Of a stretch of 59,838 bases of DNA, positions 35,835 to 45,010 are shown piece by piece (position 1 is the stretch's first letter; every line of letters begins with the position of its first letter). The position numbers and the translations under genes were made by a program. The stretch lies in NCBI GenBank assembly GCA_947631975.1, contig CANRNM010000002.1:1-59838 (forward strand). The letters are read 5' to 3'. This DNA comes from an uncultured Clostridia bacterium. Lineage in GTDB: Bacteria > Bacillota > Clostridia > Lachnospirales > CAG-274. The notes under the pieces are model-generated. The model made no database searches, had not been told where the DNA came from, and saw only the letters and a list, made by a program, of their open reading frames with translations.

Positions 35835-37940
35835 TTCGCCCGCCTTTACGGGCTTGAATATGTCGTCGTCCTCGGGGCTTTTATAGCTATGGTATCTCTC
35901 GAGCTCCAGCTTATAAAATTCCTCCTGGCTGGATATAAGCTCCCTTGCGCCCCTCTTGTCTATGTGCTTATAGCTTCCGTCCTTCTGCTGTATCCTCGCC
36001 TTTACATTATCCCTGAGAGTGATGTCTATTATCTGCATTACGCGCTTTTTAAGCTCCTCGTCCTCAACGGGAAAGGCTACCTCTACCCTTCTGTCCAGAT
36101 TTCTGTTCATCCAGTCGGCGGAGGAGAGATAGAGCTTTGGAGAACCGCCGTTTTCAAAATAATATATCCTGCTGTGCTCCAAAAATCTGCCCACTATGCT
36201 GCGCACTCTTATATTGTCGCTGACGCCCTCTATGCCTGTTTTAAGACAGCATATTCCTCTGACTATGAGTTCAATTTTGACTCCTGCCATGCTCGCCTTG
36301 TAAAGCGCCTTTATAATGCCTCTGTCCACAAGGGAATTCATCTTGGCTATTATCATGGCGGGCTTGCCCTCCTTGGCGTTTTTCTGCTCGTGCTCTATGT
36401 TTTTTATAAACATTTCTCTAAGGTCGGTGGGCGCCGCAGAGAGCTTGTTCCATGCGGGATATTTTGAATAGCCCGAAAGGCAGTTGAATATAGCGGACAC
36501 ATCGGAGGCTATGGTCTCCTTGCAGGTGAAAAGCCCCATGTCCGTGTAGAGCTTGGCTGTCTTGTCGTTGTAATTGCCCGTGCCGAGGTGGCAGTAGCGC
36601 ACAATGCCCTCCTCCTCGCGCCTTACCACAAGACAGAGCTTGCAGTGAGTCTTAAGACCCACAAGACCGTATATTACATGACAGCCCGCTTTTTCGAGCT
36701 TCTTTGCCCAGTTGATGTTGTTCTCCTCGTCAAAGCGCGCCTTCAATTCCACAAGCACCGTAACCTGCTTGCCGTTTTCGGCAGCCTCCATAAGCGCCGC
36801 TATTATGGGCGAATTGCTCGAAACTCTGTATAGCGTCTGTTTTATGGCAAGCACATTTTTGTCGCGCGCGGCAAGCTTGACAAAGTTTACCACGGGTTCA
36901 AAGGACTGATAGGGATGATGCATGAGCACATCCTTTTCCTTTATGACTTCAAACATATCCCTGTCCTCAAACTCCGCAACGGGAACGGGAGGCATGGGTT
37001 TATTGCAGAGCTCGGGTCTGTCGAGAACCGACGAGAGCGAAAACCACACCGTGAGGTCGGGAACGGAGGGTATCATATAGACCTCGTGCTCCCTTATTTC
37101 AAGCCTTTCGGCAAGGAAATCAAACGAATTTTTGCACATATCCTTTTCGGCTTCGAGCCTTACGGGTGCGCCCCATTTTCTCTGCTTGACGGAATCGGCT
37201 ATCTCCGAAAGCAAATCGTGAGAATCCTCCTCGTCTATTTCAAGGTCGGCGTTTCTGGTAACTCTGAAGCAATAGGCGGAAAGCACCTTATGAGCGTTGA
37301 AAAGCCTGCCTATATATGTCTTTACTATGTCCTCCAGCATTATAAGCTGCGTTTTGTCGTTCTCTGAGGGGAGCTTCACTATTCTGGGCACAACGGAGGG
37401 TATCTGCACAAGGGCGAACATGTCCTCGTTCTGCTCGTTCCTAAGCTCCGCTATTATGTTGAGGCTGTTGTTCGAAAGCAGAGGAAAGGGTCTGGAGGTG
37501 TCCACAGCCATGGGCGTAAGTATGGGGTAAAGCGTAGTGTTGAAATAGGTCTTTACAAAGTCCTTCTGCTTTGCCGAAAGCTCGCCCGGCTTGACAAAGA
37601 CTATGCCCTCCTCCTCGAGCTGAGGCAGAAGCGACCTGTTGAGTATGCTGTACTGCCTGTGCACAAGGCTGTGCGCCTTTTCGGATATATGCTTTATCTG
37701 CTCGCCGGCCGTCATTCCCGCGGGGTCCTTCTTGTGCGAGCCCGAAAACTCCTGCGTTATAAGTCCCGCTACCCTCACCATGAAAAACTCGTCCATATTG
37801 GAGGCGGTGATGGCAAGGAAATTAAAGCGCTCAAAAAGAGGATGGCTCTTTTCCGTTGCCTCCTCGAGCACCCTTGTGTTGAACTCCAGCCAGCTAAGCT
37901 CTCTGTTGTAGTAATATTCCTTATTGTTAAGTTCTGCCAT
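35832..37940 (-). CDS. ppk1: Polyphosphate kinase 1
   Basis: A 702-residue PPK1, which reversibly makes polyphosphate from ATP. The N-terminus NKEYYYNRELSWLEFNTRVLEEA is diagnostic. The phosphorylated His is in YCHLGTGNYNDKTAKLYTD near residue 440, and SADWMNRNLDRRVEVAFPV near residue 580 carries the second conserved region. Its ATG overlaps the stop of ppx by one base (TGATG), so synthesis and degradation enzymes are translationally coupled. Confidence 0.97.
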   Translation of the reverse strand: MAELNNKEYYYNRELSWLEFNTRVLEEATEKSHPLFERFNFLAITASNMDEFFMVRVAGLITQEFSGSHKKDPAGMTAGEQIKHISEKAHSLVHRQYSILNRSLLPQLEEEGIVFVKPGELSAKQKDFVKTYFNTTLYPILTPMAVDTSRPFPLLSNNSLNIIAELRNEQNEDMFALVQIPSVVPRIVKLPSENDKTQLIMLEDIVKTYIGRLFNAHKVLSAYCFRVTRNADLEIDEEDSHDLLSEIADSVKQRKWGAPVRLEAEKDMCKNSFDFLAERLEIREHEVYMIPSVPDLTVWFSLSSVLDRPELCNKPMPPVPVAEFEDRDMFEVIKEKDVLMHHPYQSFEPVVNFVKLAARDKNVLAIKQTLYRVSSNSPIIAALMEAAENGKQVTVLVELKARFDEENNINWAKKLEKAGCHVIYGLVGLKTHCKLCLVVRREEEGIVRYCHLGTGNYNDKTAKLYTDMGLFTCKETIASDVSAIFNCLSGYSKYPAWNKLSAAPTDLREMFIKNIEHEQKNAKEGKPAMIIAKMNSLVDRGIIKALYKASMAGVKIELIVRGICCLKTGIEGVSDNIRVRSIVGRFLEHSRIYYFENGGSPKLYLSSADWMNRNLDRRVEVAFPVEDEELKKRVMQIIDITLRDNVKARIQQKDGSYKHIDKRGARELISSQEEFYKLELERYHSYKSPEDDDIFKPVKAGE

Positions 37941-39463
37941 CACATTACACTCCTTTTGTTAAGCACGGGCGTAAGCCCGTATACATCCTCGAAAAGCTGT
38001 TTGTTCTTGTCAAAGGACCACTTTTCAAGGTCAAGGCTCTTATATGCGGACGCCGTTATTATAAGCCTGCTGTCCTTAAGGCTTATGCTAAGCCCCTCTA
38101 TCTTGCTGTTGTGGCTGCGGTAGAGCGAATTGGCAAGCTTCAAGATCGCGCTTAGCTTGCATACTACCACCCTGTCGCTCTCCGAGAGCTTTTTGTAAAC
38201 TCCGTTGTCCTCATAGGGCATAACATCGCTGTGATAGTATGCCACGGCGGCAATAATGCGCTTTTCTCTCTCGTTTATGCCCACTATGTCGAGCCGTCTT
38301 ATAATATGATAGGAAAGTCTTTCGTGTTCCCTTATATTTACCGCCTTGCCTATCTCCTCCAGCATGGCGGCAAGCCTCAGCATGAGCCTTTCCCTGCCGC
38401 CGAGACCGTGGTGTTTTTTCATCTTGTCAAATACGGCAAGAGCCGCGCACGCCACGGCGTCGCCGTATTCGGGCTTGAAGCCGAACCTTGACATAATATT
38501 CCTTGCGGAGATGACGGAGAACTCGTCATACTTTTCGGAGAGCTTCTTTGCCTCCTCGGGGAAAAGTTCTTCGTAGAGTATGGCGTCGCCCGCCGTGAGT
38601 ATGGGGGAGATTATATATTTCTCGCTCGTGAACTTTATAAGCCTTGAATATATTATGACCGCGGGGAGTATGTCCTCCGCCTTTTCAACGCTCATATCAT
38701 ACCTTTCGGCTATATCCTCGGGCGTCATATTCTTTATTTCCTTGTAGAGCGCCAGAAAATCGTCCCGCGATATTATATTCATGCCGTTTTTATTCTTGGC
38801 ATTGCACATTCTTGAAATGGTGGCTATCTCGTTTCCGCTTATTACAAAATTTTTGAGCTTTTCGGTTATGAAGCTCGATATGGCTTCCTGATACGGATAG
38901 AGATATTCCTTTATGACCTGAACATAGTTCGAGGTGTTTTGGCGGTAATCGTCAAAGAGCTCGGATATGCGCAGAGAGCCTATTTTTATGTTAAGTCCTC
39001 CGTCCACATTGCCGTCTCTTAAGACAAATATGCTTATATTGCCCGAGCCGAGGTGCGCAATGAGCGTAGACTGCATTTCGTCCTTGTCCAGATGCGCGAG
39101 CGTCATTTTGTTTATATATATCTTCTCCTGCGTATCGTCTATCACCTTGAGGTCTATGCCCGTCTTTACCTTGAGCTGGTCGAGTATGAAGTCCCTGTTT
39201 CTGCTCTCTCTAACGGCTGTTGTGGCAAGCGCCGTTATGTTCTTTATGCCGTAGGCAAGCGCCGCCTCCTTGTAGCCCGATATGGTTTCGGCAGTTTTTT
39301 CAAGACTCTCTACGGATATTCTTCCGCTGTGGAAGGTATCCCTGCCGAGCGCAAGCGGATTTGTAACATTTTCCAGTATTTTGACATTTTTCTTGTATCT
39401 TTCGCCTATCTTGAGCCTAAGCTCGTTGGACGCTATCTCTATGACCGCAACGCACTTTTTCAT
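37940..39463 (-). CDS. ppx: Exopolyphosphatase/pppGpp phosphatase (Ppx/GppA)
   Basis: A 507-residue protein. The N-terminal half is the actin-like Ppx/GppA fold (AVIEIASNELRLKIGE; TALATTAVRESRNRDFIL; IAHLGSGNISIFVL in place of the usual DIGGGS-type loop). The C-terminal half has an HD-like helical domain (LAAMLEEIGKAVNIREHERLSYHII). It degrades polyphosphate or pppGpp. The phosphate loop reads HLGSGN instead of DIGGGS, so activity may differ from the textbook enzyme. Operon with ppk1. Confidence 0.87.
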   Translation of the reverse strand: MKKCVAVIEIASNELRLKIGERYKKNVKILENVTNPLALGRDTFHSGRISVESLEKTAETISGYKEAALAYGIKNITALATTAVRESRNRDFILDQLKVKTGIDLKVIDDTQEKIYINKMTLAHLDKDEMQSTLIAHLGSGNISIFVLRDGNVDGGLNIKIGSLRISELFDDYRQNTSNYVQVIKEYLYPYQEAISSFITEKLKNFVISGNEIATISRMCNAKNKNGMNIISRDDFLALYKEIKNMTPEDIAERYDMSVEKAEDILPAVIIYSRLIKFTSEKYIISPILTAGDAILYEELFPEEAKKLSEKYDEFSVISARNIMSRFGFKPEYGDAVACAALAVFDKMKKHHGLGGRERLMLRLAAMLEEIGKAVNIREHERLSYHIIRRLDIVGINEREKRIIAAVAYYHSDVMPYEDNGVYKKLSESDRVVVCKLSAILKLANSLYRSHNSKIEGLSISLKDSRLIITASAYKSLDLEKWSFDKNKQLFEDVYGLTPVLNKRSVM

Positions 39464-39663
39464 GAAGGCACCTCCCTTTGCGAATACTTATATTATCTAT
39501 AAACCGTAAACGGTAAAATTTTGCTCTATAATATAAATATACCACTTTGGGAATTTTAATCAAGAGTAAAATTTCACAATAAGGGCTTTGTATAAAATAT
39601 TATTGCTTTTTTATATAATAAGTTATATAATAAAAAAAGATAACCTTAAATCGGAGGCATAAT

Positions 39664-40725
39664 ATGAAAAAAATAGTTCTTACGGGGGGCGGAACGGCAG
39701 GACATGTTACCCCCAACATAGCTCTTATACCCCACCTCAAAAAAGCGGGCTATGAAATATACTACATAGGCAGCAAGGGCGGAATGGAGGAGGATCTCAT
39801 AAAGAAAACGGGCGTGCCGTATTACGGCATAAGCTCGGGCAAGCTGAGAAGATATCTTGACAAAAAGAATTTCTCCGATATTTTCAGAGTTGTAAAGGGA
39901 ATATTTCAGGCTAAGAGGCTAATAAAGAAAATAAAGCCCGACGTGGTGTTTTCAAAGGGCGGATTTGTGGCGGTACCCGTCGTTATAGGCGCGGCGATGA
40001 ACAAGGTAAGAGTCGTCTGCCACGAGTCGGACATAACTCCCGGACTTGCAAACAAGCTGGCTATGCCGTTTGCCACGGCTGTGTGCACGACCTTCCCGGA
40101 GGCTGTGAAGCACATAAAGGACAACAAGGGAATATACACGGGAACGCCCATAAGGGATATGCTCTTTGAGGGCGAGAAGAAAAAAGGTCTTGAGTTCTGC
40201 TCCTTCAGCGGAAACAAGCCCGTTATACTCATAATGGGCGGTTCGCAGGGCTCTGTGAAGGTGAATACGGCAGTGAGGGAGCTTCTGGACAAACTCCTTC
40301 CCAAGTATGACATAATACATCTCTGCGGAAAGGGCAACATAGACGAGAGCCTCAATGACAAAACGGGCTACAGGCAGTATGAATATATATCGGACGAACT
40401 GCCCGACATATTCGCCTGCTCCGACATGGTGATATCAAGGGCGGGCTCGAACGCCATATGCGAATTTCTGGCGCTTAAAAAGCCCATGCTCCTCATACCT
40501 CTGGGCAAAAACGCCAGCAGAGGCGACCAGATATTGAACGCGCAAAGCTTTAAAAAGCAGGGCTTTGCGGAGGTGCTGGACGAGGAAAAGATGACGAAGG
40601 GCAGTCTTTTTGACACAATAAACAAGGTATATACCGAAAGGGAAAAATATATACAAAGCATGGAAAATTCCCCTGCTTCGCAGGGAATAAACGCGGTCAT
40701 GGAAATAATAAAGGCCGCTTCATAA
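39664..40725 (+). CDS. murG: UDP-GlcNAc:undecaprenyl-PP-MurNAc-pentapeptide transferase MurG
   Basis: A 353-residue GT28 glycosyltransferase that makes lipid II on the inner membrane face. Glycine-rich loop [15 protein letters not shown] at the N-terminus, [16 protein letters not shown] near residue 98, [12 protein letters not shown] near residue 122, GGSQGS near residue 192 and [14 protein letters not shown] near residue 258. It stands outside the usual division-cell wall cluster. A stalk-domain protein follows 18 bases later. Confidence 0.96.
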   Translation: MKKIVLTGGGTAGHVTPNIALIPHLKKAGYEIYYIGSKGGMEEDLIKKTGVPYYGISSGKLRRYLDKKNFSDIFRVVKGIFQAKRLIKKIKPDVVFSKGGFVAVPVVIGAAMNKVRVVCHESDITPGLANKLAMPFATAVCTTFPEAVKHIKDNKGIYTGTPIRDMLFEGEKKKGLEFCSFSGNKPVILIMGGSQGSVKVNTAVRELLDKLLPKYDIIHLCGKGNIDESLNDKTGYRQYEYISDELPDIFACSDMVISRAGSNAICEFLALKKPMLLIPLGKNASRGDQILNAQSFKKQGFAEVLDEEKMTKGSLFDTINKVYTEREKYIQSMENSPASQGINAVMEIIKAAS

Positions 40726-40743
40726 AAAAAGGAGGACAAAATT

Positions 40744-41214
40744 ATGAAAAAACTTATTGCGCTTTTTGCTGCGCTTGTGATGAGCGCTACAGCCGTATTT
40801 GCGGCGGACGGAGTGAATGTAACCGTAAACGATGTGCCTGTGGATGTTCAGGGCATAATAATAGACGGCAGGACAATGGTTCCCGTAAGGGGAGTATTTG
40901 AGGAAATGGGCTATCTTGTGGAATGGGACGCAGATACCAAGACGGCTGCGCTTTCAAGAGGAAGCAAGTCGGTCGCTGTGCAGGCAGACAGCCCCACAAT
41001 GCTGGTAAACGGCGAAACATCGGTAGAGCTTGAAGTTCCCGCGCAGATAGTGGACGGAAGGATGATGCTTCCGTTAAGAGCCGTGAGCGAGGCAGTGAAT
41101 GCAGAGGTTGAGTGGGACGCAGAGACAAAGACCGCAAAGATAAAGATACATGTGGGACTTAAGATAGGCGGAGTACTTAATCTGGATGAGCTCGAAGCGG
41201 CTAATGCGGAGTAA
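40744..41214 (+). CDS. Secreted copper amine oxidase-like N-terminal domain protein
   Basis: A 156-residue secreted protein: signal peptide (1-20, VFA-ADGV), then one complete Cu_amine_oxidN1 (stalk) domain with the repeated pattern IDGRTMVPVRGVFEEMGYLVEW and VDGRMMLPLRAVSEAVNAEVEW. It resembles the N-terminal domain of the 452-residue protein at 13710-15068, with no additional domain. Probably a cell-surface structural module. GGAGG before the ATG; likely co-transcribed with murG. Confidence 0.85.
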   Translation: MKKLIALFAALVMSATAVFAADGVNVTVNDVPVDVQGIIIDGRTMVPVRGVFEEMGYLVEWDADTKTAALSRGSKSVAVQADSPTMLVNGETSVELEVPAQIVDGRMMLPLRAVSEAVNAEVEWDAETKTAKIKIHVGLKIGGVLNLDELEAANAE

Positions 41215-41259
41215 ATATTAGAGAGGCGATTACCGCCTCAAACCGTAAAAAAATATAAT

Positions 41260-41580
41260 TTTTACACATTATTATTTTATCTTCTTTTTGCGCACAAAAA
41301 GAAGCAAAAAGCGTGTTCAGAACTTTTGCTTCGCAAAAGCAAGGCTTCGCCTTGTCGGATACTTCTTCCGATTCAAAGGGCGGTTCCGATTCGCCCATTG
41401 CGCCGCAAAGATAGATGCGGACGCACGAAGTGCGGCTTTTCCGCAGGAAAAGCGCTGATACACCCCTAACGGCTTTTGTGCCCCATAGGTTAGTGGAATT
41501 AATACCGCACAAAAGAGTTGTCAGTGTGCGAGCTTACCGCTCCCTGAGCCGTTGGCTCAGACTAGCGGCTCGCACCGGCT
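41260..41580. repeat. Dense hairpin array in the 435-base gap
   Basis: The gap 41215-41649 encodes no credible protein. It holds many perfect stems: 41281-41304 (10 bp, loop CGCA), 41323-41339 (7 bp), 41341-41353 (5 bp), 41422-41434 (5 bp), 41435-41453 (8 bp), 41473-41515 (9 bp, long loop) and a three-tier structure at 41526-41575 (8, 4 and 7 bp, loop GTT). Several loops are TTC or GAA. It looks like a dispersed structured repeat; copies elsewhere in the genome would be needed to define its ends. Confidence 0.6.
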
Positions 41581-41611
41581 TAAATCATATATAGTTATTG
41601 AAAGTTCGGGG

Positions 41612-41638
41612 CGGGAGAGACCGTCCCGTTATTTTTTG
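41612..41638 (+). terminator. Possible terminator or attenuator before the DMT gene
   Basis: CGGGA (41612-41616) and TCCCG (41624-41628) followed by TTATTTTTT. It lies just upstream of the DMT ribosome binding site, so it would either end upstream transcription or attenuate the transporter. The stem is short. Confidence 0.4.
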
Positions 41639-41649
41639 GAGAGAACAAA

Positions 41650-42513
41650 ATGAACAAGAAACAAAAAGCCATAATTTACATCATAACCTCTGCGTTCTGC
41701 TTTGCGCTCATGAATTGCTTTGTGAGGCTTTCGGGCGACCTGCCGACTGTGCAGAAAAGCTTTTTCAGGAACTTTATAGCAATGCTGGCGGCGGCGGGCA
41801 TATTGATAAAGAGCAAAACGGGCTTCGGCTACAAAAAGGCAGACATTCCCCTGTTATTGATACGCTCCGTTATGGGCACAATAGGTATACTGGGCAATTT
41901 CTACGCAGTTGACAGGCTCAATATTTCCGATGCCTCAATGCTGAACAAGCTTTCGCCCTTTTTTGCCATTATATTTTCAATGCTTTTTTTGAGGGAAAAG
42001 CCCAAGCTTGTGCAGGCGATAGGCGTTATAACGGCGTTTGCCGGCAGTCTTTTCATAATAAAGCCCACGCTTGACTTTGCGGAGGTAATGCCCGCTCTTA
42101 TGGGCACGCTGGGCGGCATAGGCGCAGGCGCGGCATACACGGCGGTGCGCGCTCTGGGACAAAGGGGCGTAAAAGGTCCGCTTATAGTGTTCTTTTTCTC
42201 GGCTTTCAGCTGTATTGCGGTGCTTCCGTTCGTGCTGACGGGCTATAAACCCATGAGCCCCGCGCAGCTCTGCTTTCTGCTCATGGCGGGACTTGCGGCG
42301 GCAGGCGGACAGTTCACCATAACGGCGGCTTATTCAAACGCTCCCGCGAAGGAGATATCCATATTCGACTACACGCAGATAATATTCGCGGCTGCGCTGG
42401 GCTTCTTCCTTTTCGGACAGATACCCGATGTGTACAGCGTGATAGGCTATGTTATAATATGTTCGGCATCGCTTTTCCTTTTTGTGTACAACAATAGGGA
42501 AAGTTCAAACTAA
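41650..42513 (+). CDS. DMT superfamily transporter (EamA domains)
   Basis: A 287-residue membrane protein with ten predicted helices and two EamA repeats; the first begins IIYIITSAFCFALMNCFVRL and the second includes GGIGAGAAYTAVRALGQRG. Family members export amino acids, nucleosides or other metabolites; substrate unknown. TTTGGAGAG lies before the ATG. It is monocistronic as far as visible, followed by 92 bases with a TATAAT at 42563-42568. Confidence 0.9.
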   Translation: MNKKQKAIIYIITSAFCFALMNCFVRLSGDLPTVQKSFFRNFIAMLAAAGILIKSKTGFGYKKADIPLLLIRSVMGTIGILGNFYAVDRLNISDASMLNKLSPFFAIIFSMLFLREKPKLVQAIGVITAFAGSLFIIKPTLDFAEVMPALMGTLGGIGAGAAYTAVRALGQRGVKGPLIVFFFSAFSCIAVLPFVLTGYKPMSPAQLCFLLMAGLAAAGGQFTITAAYSNAPAKEISIFDYTQIIFAAALGFFLFGQIPDVYSVIGYVIICSASLFLFVYNNRESSN

Positions 42514-42605
42514 ATTTAATTAAATTTAATTATATTGTAATGTAATAGGAGGGTTTTTCTGCTATAATGTAGGTTAGGAAAAAATAACAGGAGAGTGAAT
42601 ACAGA

Positions 42606-44387
42606 ATGAAAAGAATCTGTTTAAAAATACTGCTTGCAGCTTCGTCGGCTACATTGCTGTGCACGGCGGCAATGGCGGTAAGCTCCATGGCGGCTACATT
42701 CACCGTAAAGAATTACACGCCGACCACGGAAACGACCACAGCGGAAAGCACTACCGAAATGACTACGACGCAAGCCACAACGCGCAGAGGCGCTACGGGC
42801 GTAAGGGCGAAGTCAAAGGGCGATAAGGCGGCTGCCGAGACCACAATGACAATGACGGAAGCGCAGACGGAAACCACCACGGCGGAGCCCGCTACATTTG
42901 ACAAGGCGAAGTATGAGGCAGGCATTGAGATAACAACTTACGAATTAAGGCAGTACAGCGACAACCCCGTGGATAAAAACGGAAATCCGCTCACGGGCAA
43001 CGCTCTGGAAGCCTATAATATCGTTAAAAACACATTTAAGGACAAATGGAGAGCCGTAACGGCTCCCGAGTACAGGGAAGAGGTCATATATAACGACGCC
43101 AACAGGACGGTGCGCGAAAAGAGCTTTAGATTTGAAAACAACGACATTTTCAGCATGAAAAGATATACCTTCAACTCGTCGGGCGAGGAGAGATACAAGG
43201 AAAGCATAACGCTTCCCGGCTCGCAGTTCGAGATGAGATATGTGGACTCCGACACGGGCGAATGGTATATGTCGCAGAATCCGCTGAATGTTAAAAAACA
43301 GACTCTCTTTATAAATACGGACAAGGGCGCCATAGTGCTGAGCGTGCCCGCAGTATATACAAACAACAAATTCAGCAACAACACGGAGGAATACAATCCT
43401 CAGCTTGAAGAACCCGTAAATATAACGGTCGACCCCAACGAAGATAAGGTTACGATAGAATACAGCTTCCCGCACGATCCAAACTATGTGGGCGAGATAT
43501 GGTATCTGCTCTCGACAGAGCACAGCCTTTCGGACTGGAACAACATAAATCACTTCAATGTGCTCAATCAGGAGCTCACGGTCGACAGGAGATTTTCATG
43601 GGACGGCTATTACTTTGCGGCTCCTTCAAACTATATACCCTACAGCCCCACGATGCTCTACAGACATCCTTCAAACTATGTGGGCGCAAGCTTTTCAAGA
43701 TACGGCGACTTCCTTGCCGCATATGATCTGGGCTATGTGTTCACATACATCTGTATGCAGAATCAAAACGAATTGGGCTACTGGGCAACGGGTCCCAAGT
43801 CAAACTGGCTTGCGGAGGACTTCAATATAGGCGCGGACTTCTATGACACAAGGTTCAACACGGACTTTGCAACAAACCTCATAAACGCCTACAAGAGATA
43901 CAACAACGACGATTTTCTGATGGCGGTGTGCAGATATGCGGAATACTATATAGACCACGCCACGCAAAATCACTATGAAACCAAGAACGGGGGCTGGCTC
44001 GTAGAGGACTACGGCTACGAATACGAACACAACAGAACTCATGTTTCGCTCAATCATCAGCTGGCGGAAATGAATCTGCTCTATACGCTTTATCAAACCA
44101 CAAGAGAGGAGAAGTATAAGGAATATGCCGAAAAGATGCTTCTTGCCATAGAGGACACAAGAGATCAGTGGGTGCTTGCAAGCAACAACCTCAACTACGC
44201 TCTCTACTACATGGCAGGCACAAATCCTATGGTAGATTATCCTTATCTGACCTACAACGACCTTTTTGACGCCCAAGCCATACACAAAGCCATATACGGC
44301 AAGGATAACGACGTTATAGCTTACCTTATGAGCTGCAAAATGGACTGGATGATCAAAAACAATGTTACGGGATATAAGACCGAATAA
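42606..44387 (+). CDS. Secreted protein with Thr-rich linker and helical domain, unknown function
   Basis: A 593-residue exported protein. Signal peptide at residues 1-~29, then a low-complexity Thr/Glu linker (residues ~37-100, clusters such as TTETTTAESTTEMTTT) with a basic patch. Residues ~105-330 look beta-rich. Residues ~350-593 are helical, with repeated aromatic-rich pairs (YNNDDFLMAVCRYAEYYID; LAEMNLLYTLYQTTREEKYKEYAEKML; NLNYALYYMAG) reminiscent of (alpha/alpha) toroid carbohydrate-active folds such as the glucuronyl C5-epimerase C-terminal type; this is a resemblance only. No anchor motif is visible. A RibU-like S component follows 14 bases later, so the two are likely one operon. 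Confidence 0.7.
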   Translation: MKRICLKILLAASSATLLCTAAMAVSSMAATFTVKNYTPTTETTTAESTTEMTTTQATTRRGATGVRAKSKGDKAAAETTMTMTEAQTETTTAEPATFDKAKYEAGIEITTYELRQYSDNPVDKNGNPLTGNALEAYNIVKNTFKDKWRAVTAPEYREEVIYNDANRTVREKSFRFENNDIFSMKRYTFNSSGEERYKESITLPGSQFEMRYVDSDTGEWYMSQNPLNVKKQTLFINTDKGAIVLSVPAVYTNNKFSNNTEEYNPQLEEPVNITVDPNEDKVTIEYSFPHDPNYVGEIWYLLSTEHSLSDWNNINHFNVLNQELTVDRRFSWDGYYFAAPSNYIPYSPTMLYRHPSNYVGASFSRYGDFLAAYDLGYVFTYICMQNQNELGYWATGPKSNWLAEDFNIGADFYDTRFNTDFATNLINAYKRYNNDDFLMAVCRYAEYYIDHATQNHYETKNGGWLVEDYGYEYEHNRTHVSLNHQLAEMNLLYTLYQTTREEKYKEYAEKMLLAIEDTRDQWVLASNNLNYALYYMAGTNPMVDYPYLTYNDLFDAQAIHKAIYGKDNDVIAYLMSCKMDWMIKNNVTGYKTE

Positions 44388-44401
44388 GGAGTGATATTCG
44401 T

Positions 44402-45010
44402 ATGGCTAAGACCAAGAGACATGAGCTTGCAAAGTGGGTGCTGGCGGCAGACTTAGGCGGCATAAGCGCCGTGCTTATGCTTCTGGAGTTTAATGTGCCG
44501 TTTACGCCTTCTTTTCTGAAGCTGGATCTTTCCGACCTTGCAGTCGTGCTGGGAGGACTTATAATAGGACCGCTTCAGGGCGTATTCATAGCGCTTGTGA
44601 AAGTTACGATACATCTTCTTCTGAAAGGCTCCGCAACGGGCGGAGTAGGTGAGCTGGCAAATGTGATAAACAGCCTTTGCTATATGCTCACGACGGTATT
44701 CATATATAAAAAGACGCGCACAAGGCTCGGCGGACACACGGGACTTATAGCCGGCACTGTGGTTACAAGCATTGCAGCCACGGTAGTCAACTATTTTGTC
44801 ATTTTTCCTATATATCAGCTAAGGATGGGATATTCCGCAGAAGCGCTGGTGAGCCTAAGCGCAAGTGTAAATCCTTATATAACAAGCCTCGGCGGTCTGG
44901 CAATAGCCGCCGTGCTGCCGTTTAATATGTTCAAGTATATACTCATATCGTTTATAACGGGACTGCTTTATAGGAGGCTTAATTTGTTTGTGAGGAAGTA
45001 CATATATTGA
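44402..45010 (+). CDS. ECF transporter S component, RibU-like
   Basis: A 202-residue integral membrane protein with about six helices. The segment PSFLKLDLSDLAVVLGGLIIGP matches the substrate-loop region of riboflavin-type S components, followed by LVKVTIHLLLKGSATGGVGELAN. It would bind a vitamin outside the cell and pair with a shared EcfAA'T module encoded elsewhere. No FMN riboswitch is seen upstream; instead it is coupled to a secreted protein. The TGA stop (45008-45010) borrows two bases from the left end of the mobile element starting at 45009, so the C-terminus may have been altered by that insertion. Confidence 0.83.
   Translation: MAKTKRHELAKWVLAADLGGISAVLMLLEFNVPFTPSFLKLDLSDLAVVLGGLIIGPLQGVFIALVKVTIHLLLKGSATGGVGELANVINSLCYMLTTVFIYKKTRTRLGGHTGLIAGTVVTSIAATVVNYFVIFPIYQLRMGYSAEALVSLSASVNPYITSLGGLAIAAVLPFNMFKYILISFITGLLYRRLNLFVRKYIY

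Noticed and set aside
41201-41512. 103-residue reverse-strand ORF in the gap before the DMT gene
   Set aside because: It has no ribosome binding site and overlaps the array of perfect hairpins; the peptide is a by-product of the repeat.
44388-44401. FMN riboswitch expected before a RibU-like gene
   Set aside because: Only 14 bases separate it from the upstream gene and nothing like the RFN fold is visible there or before 42606.
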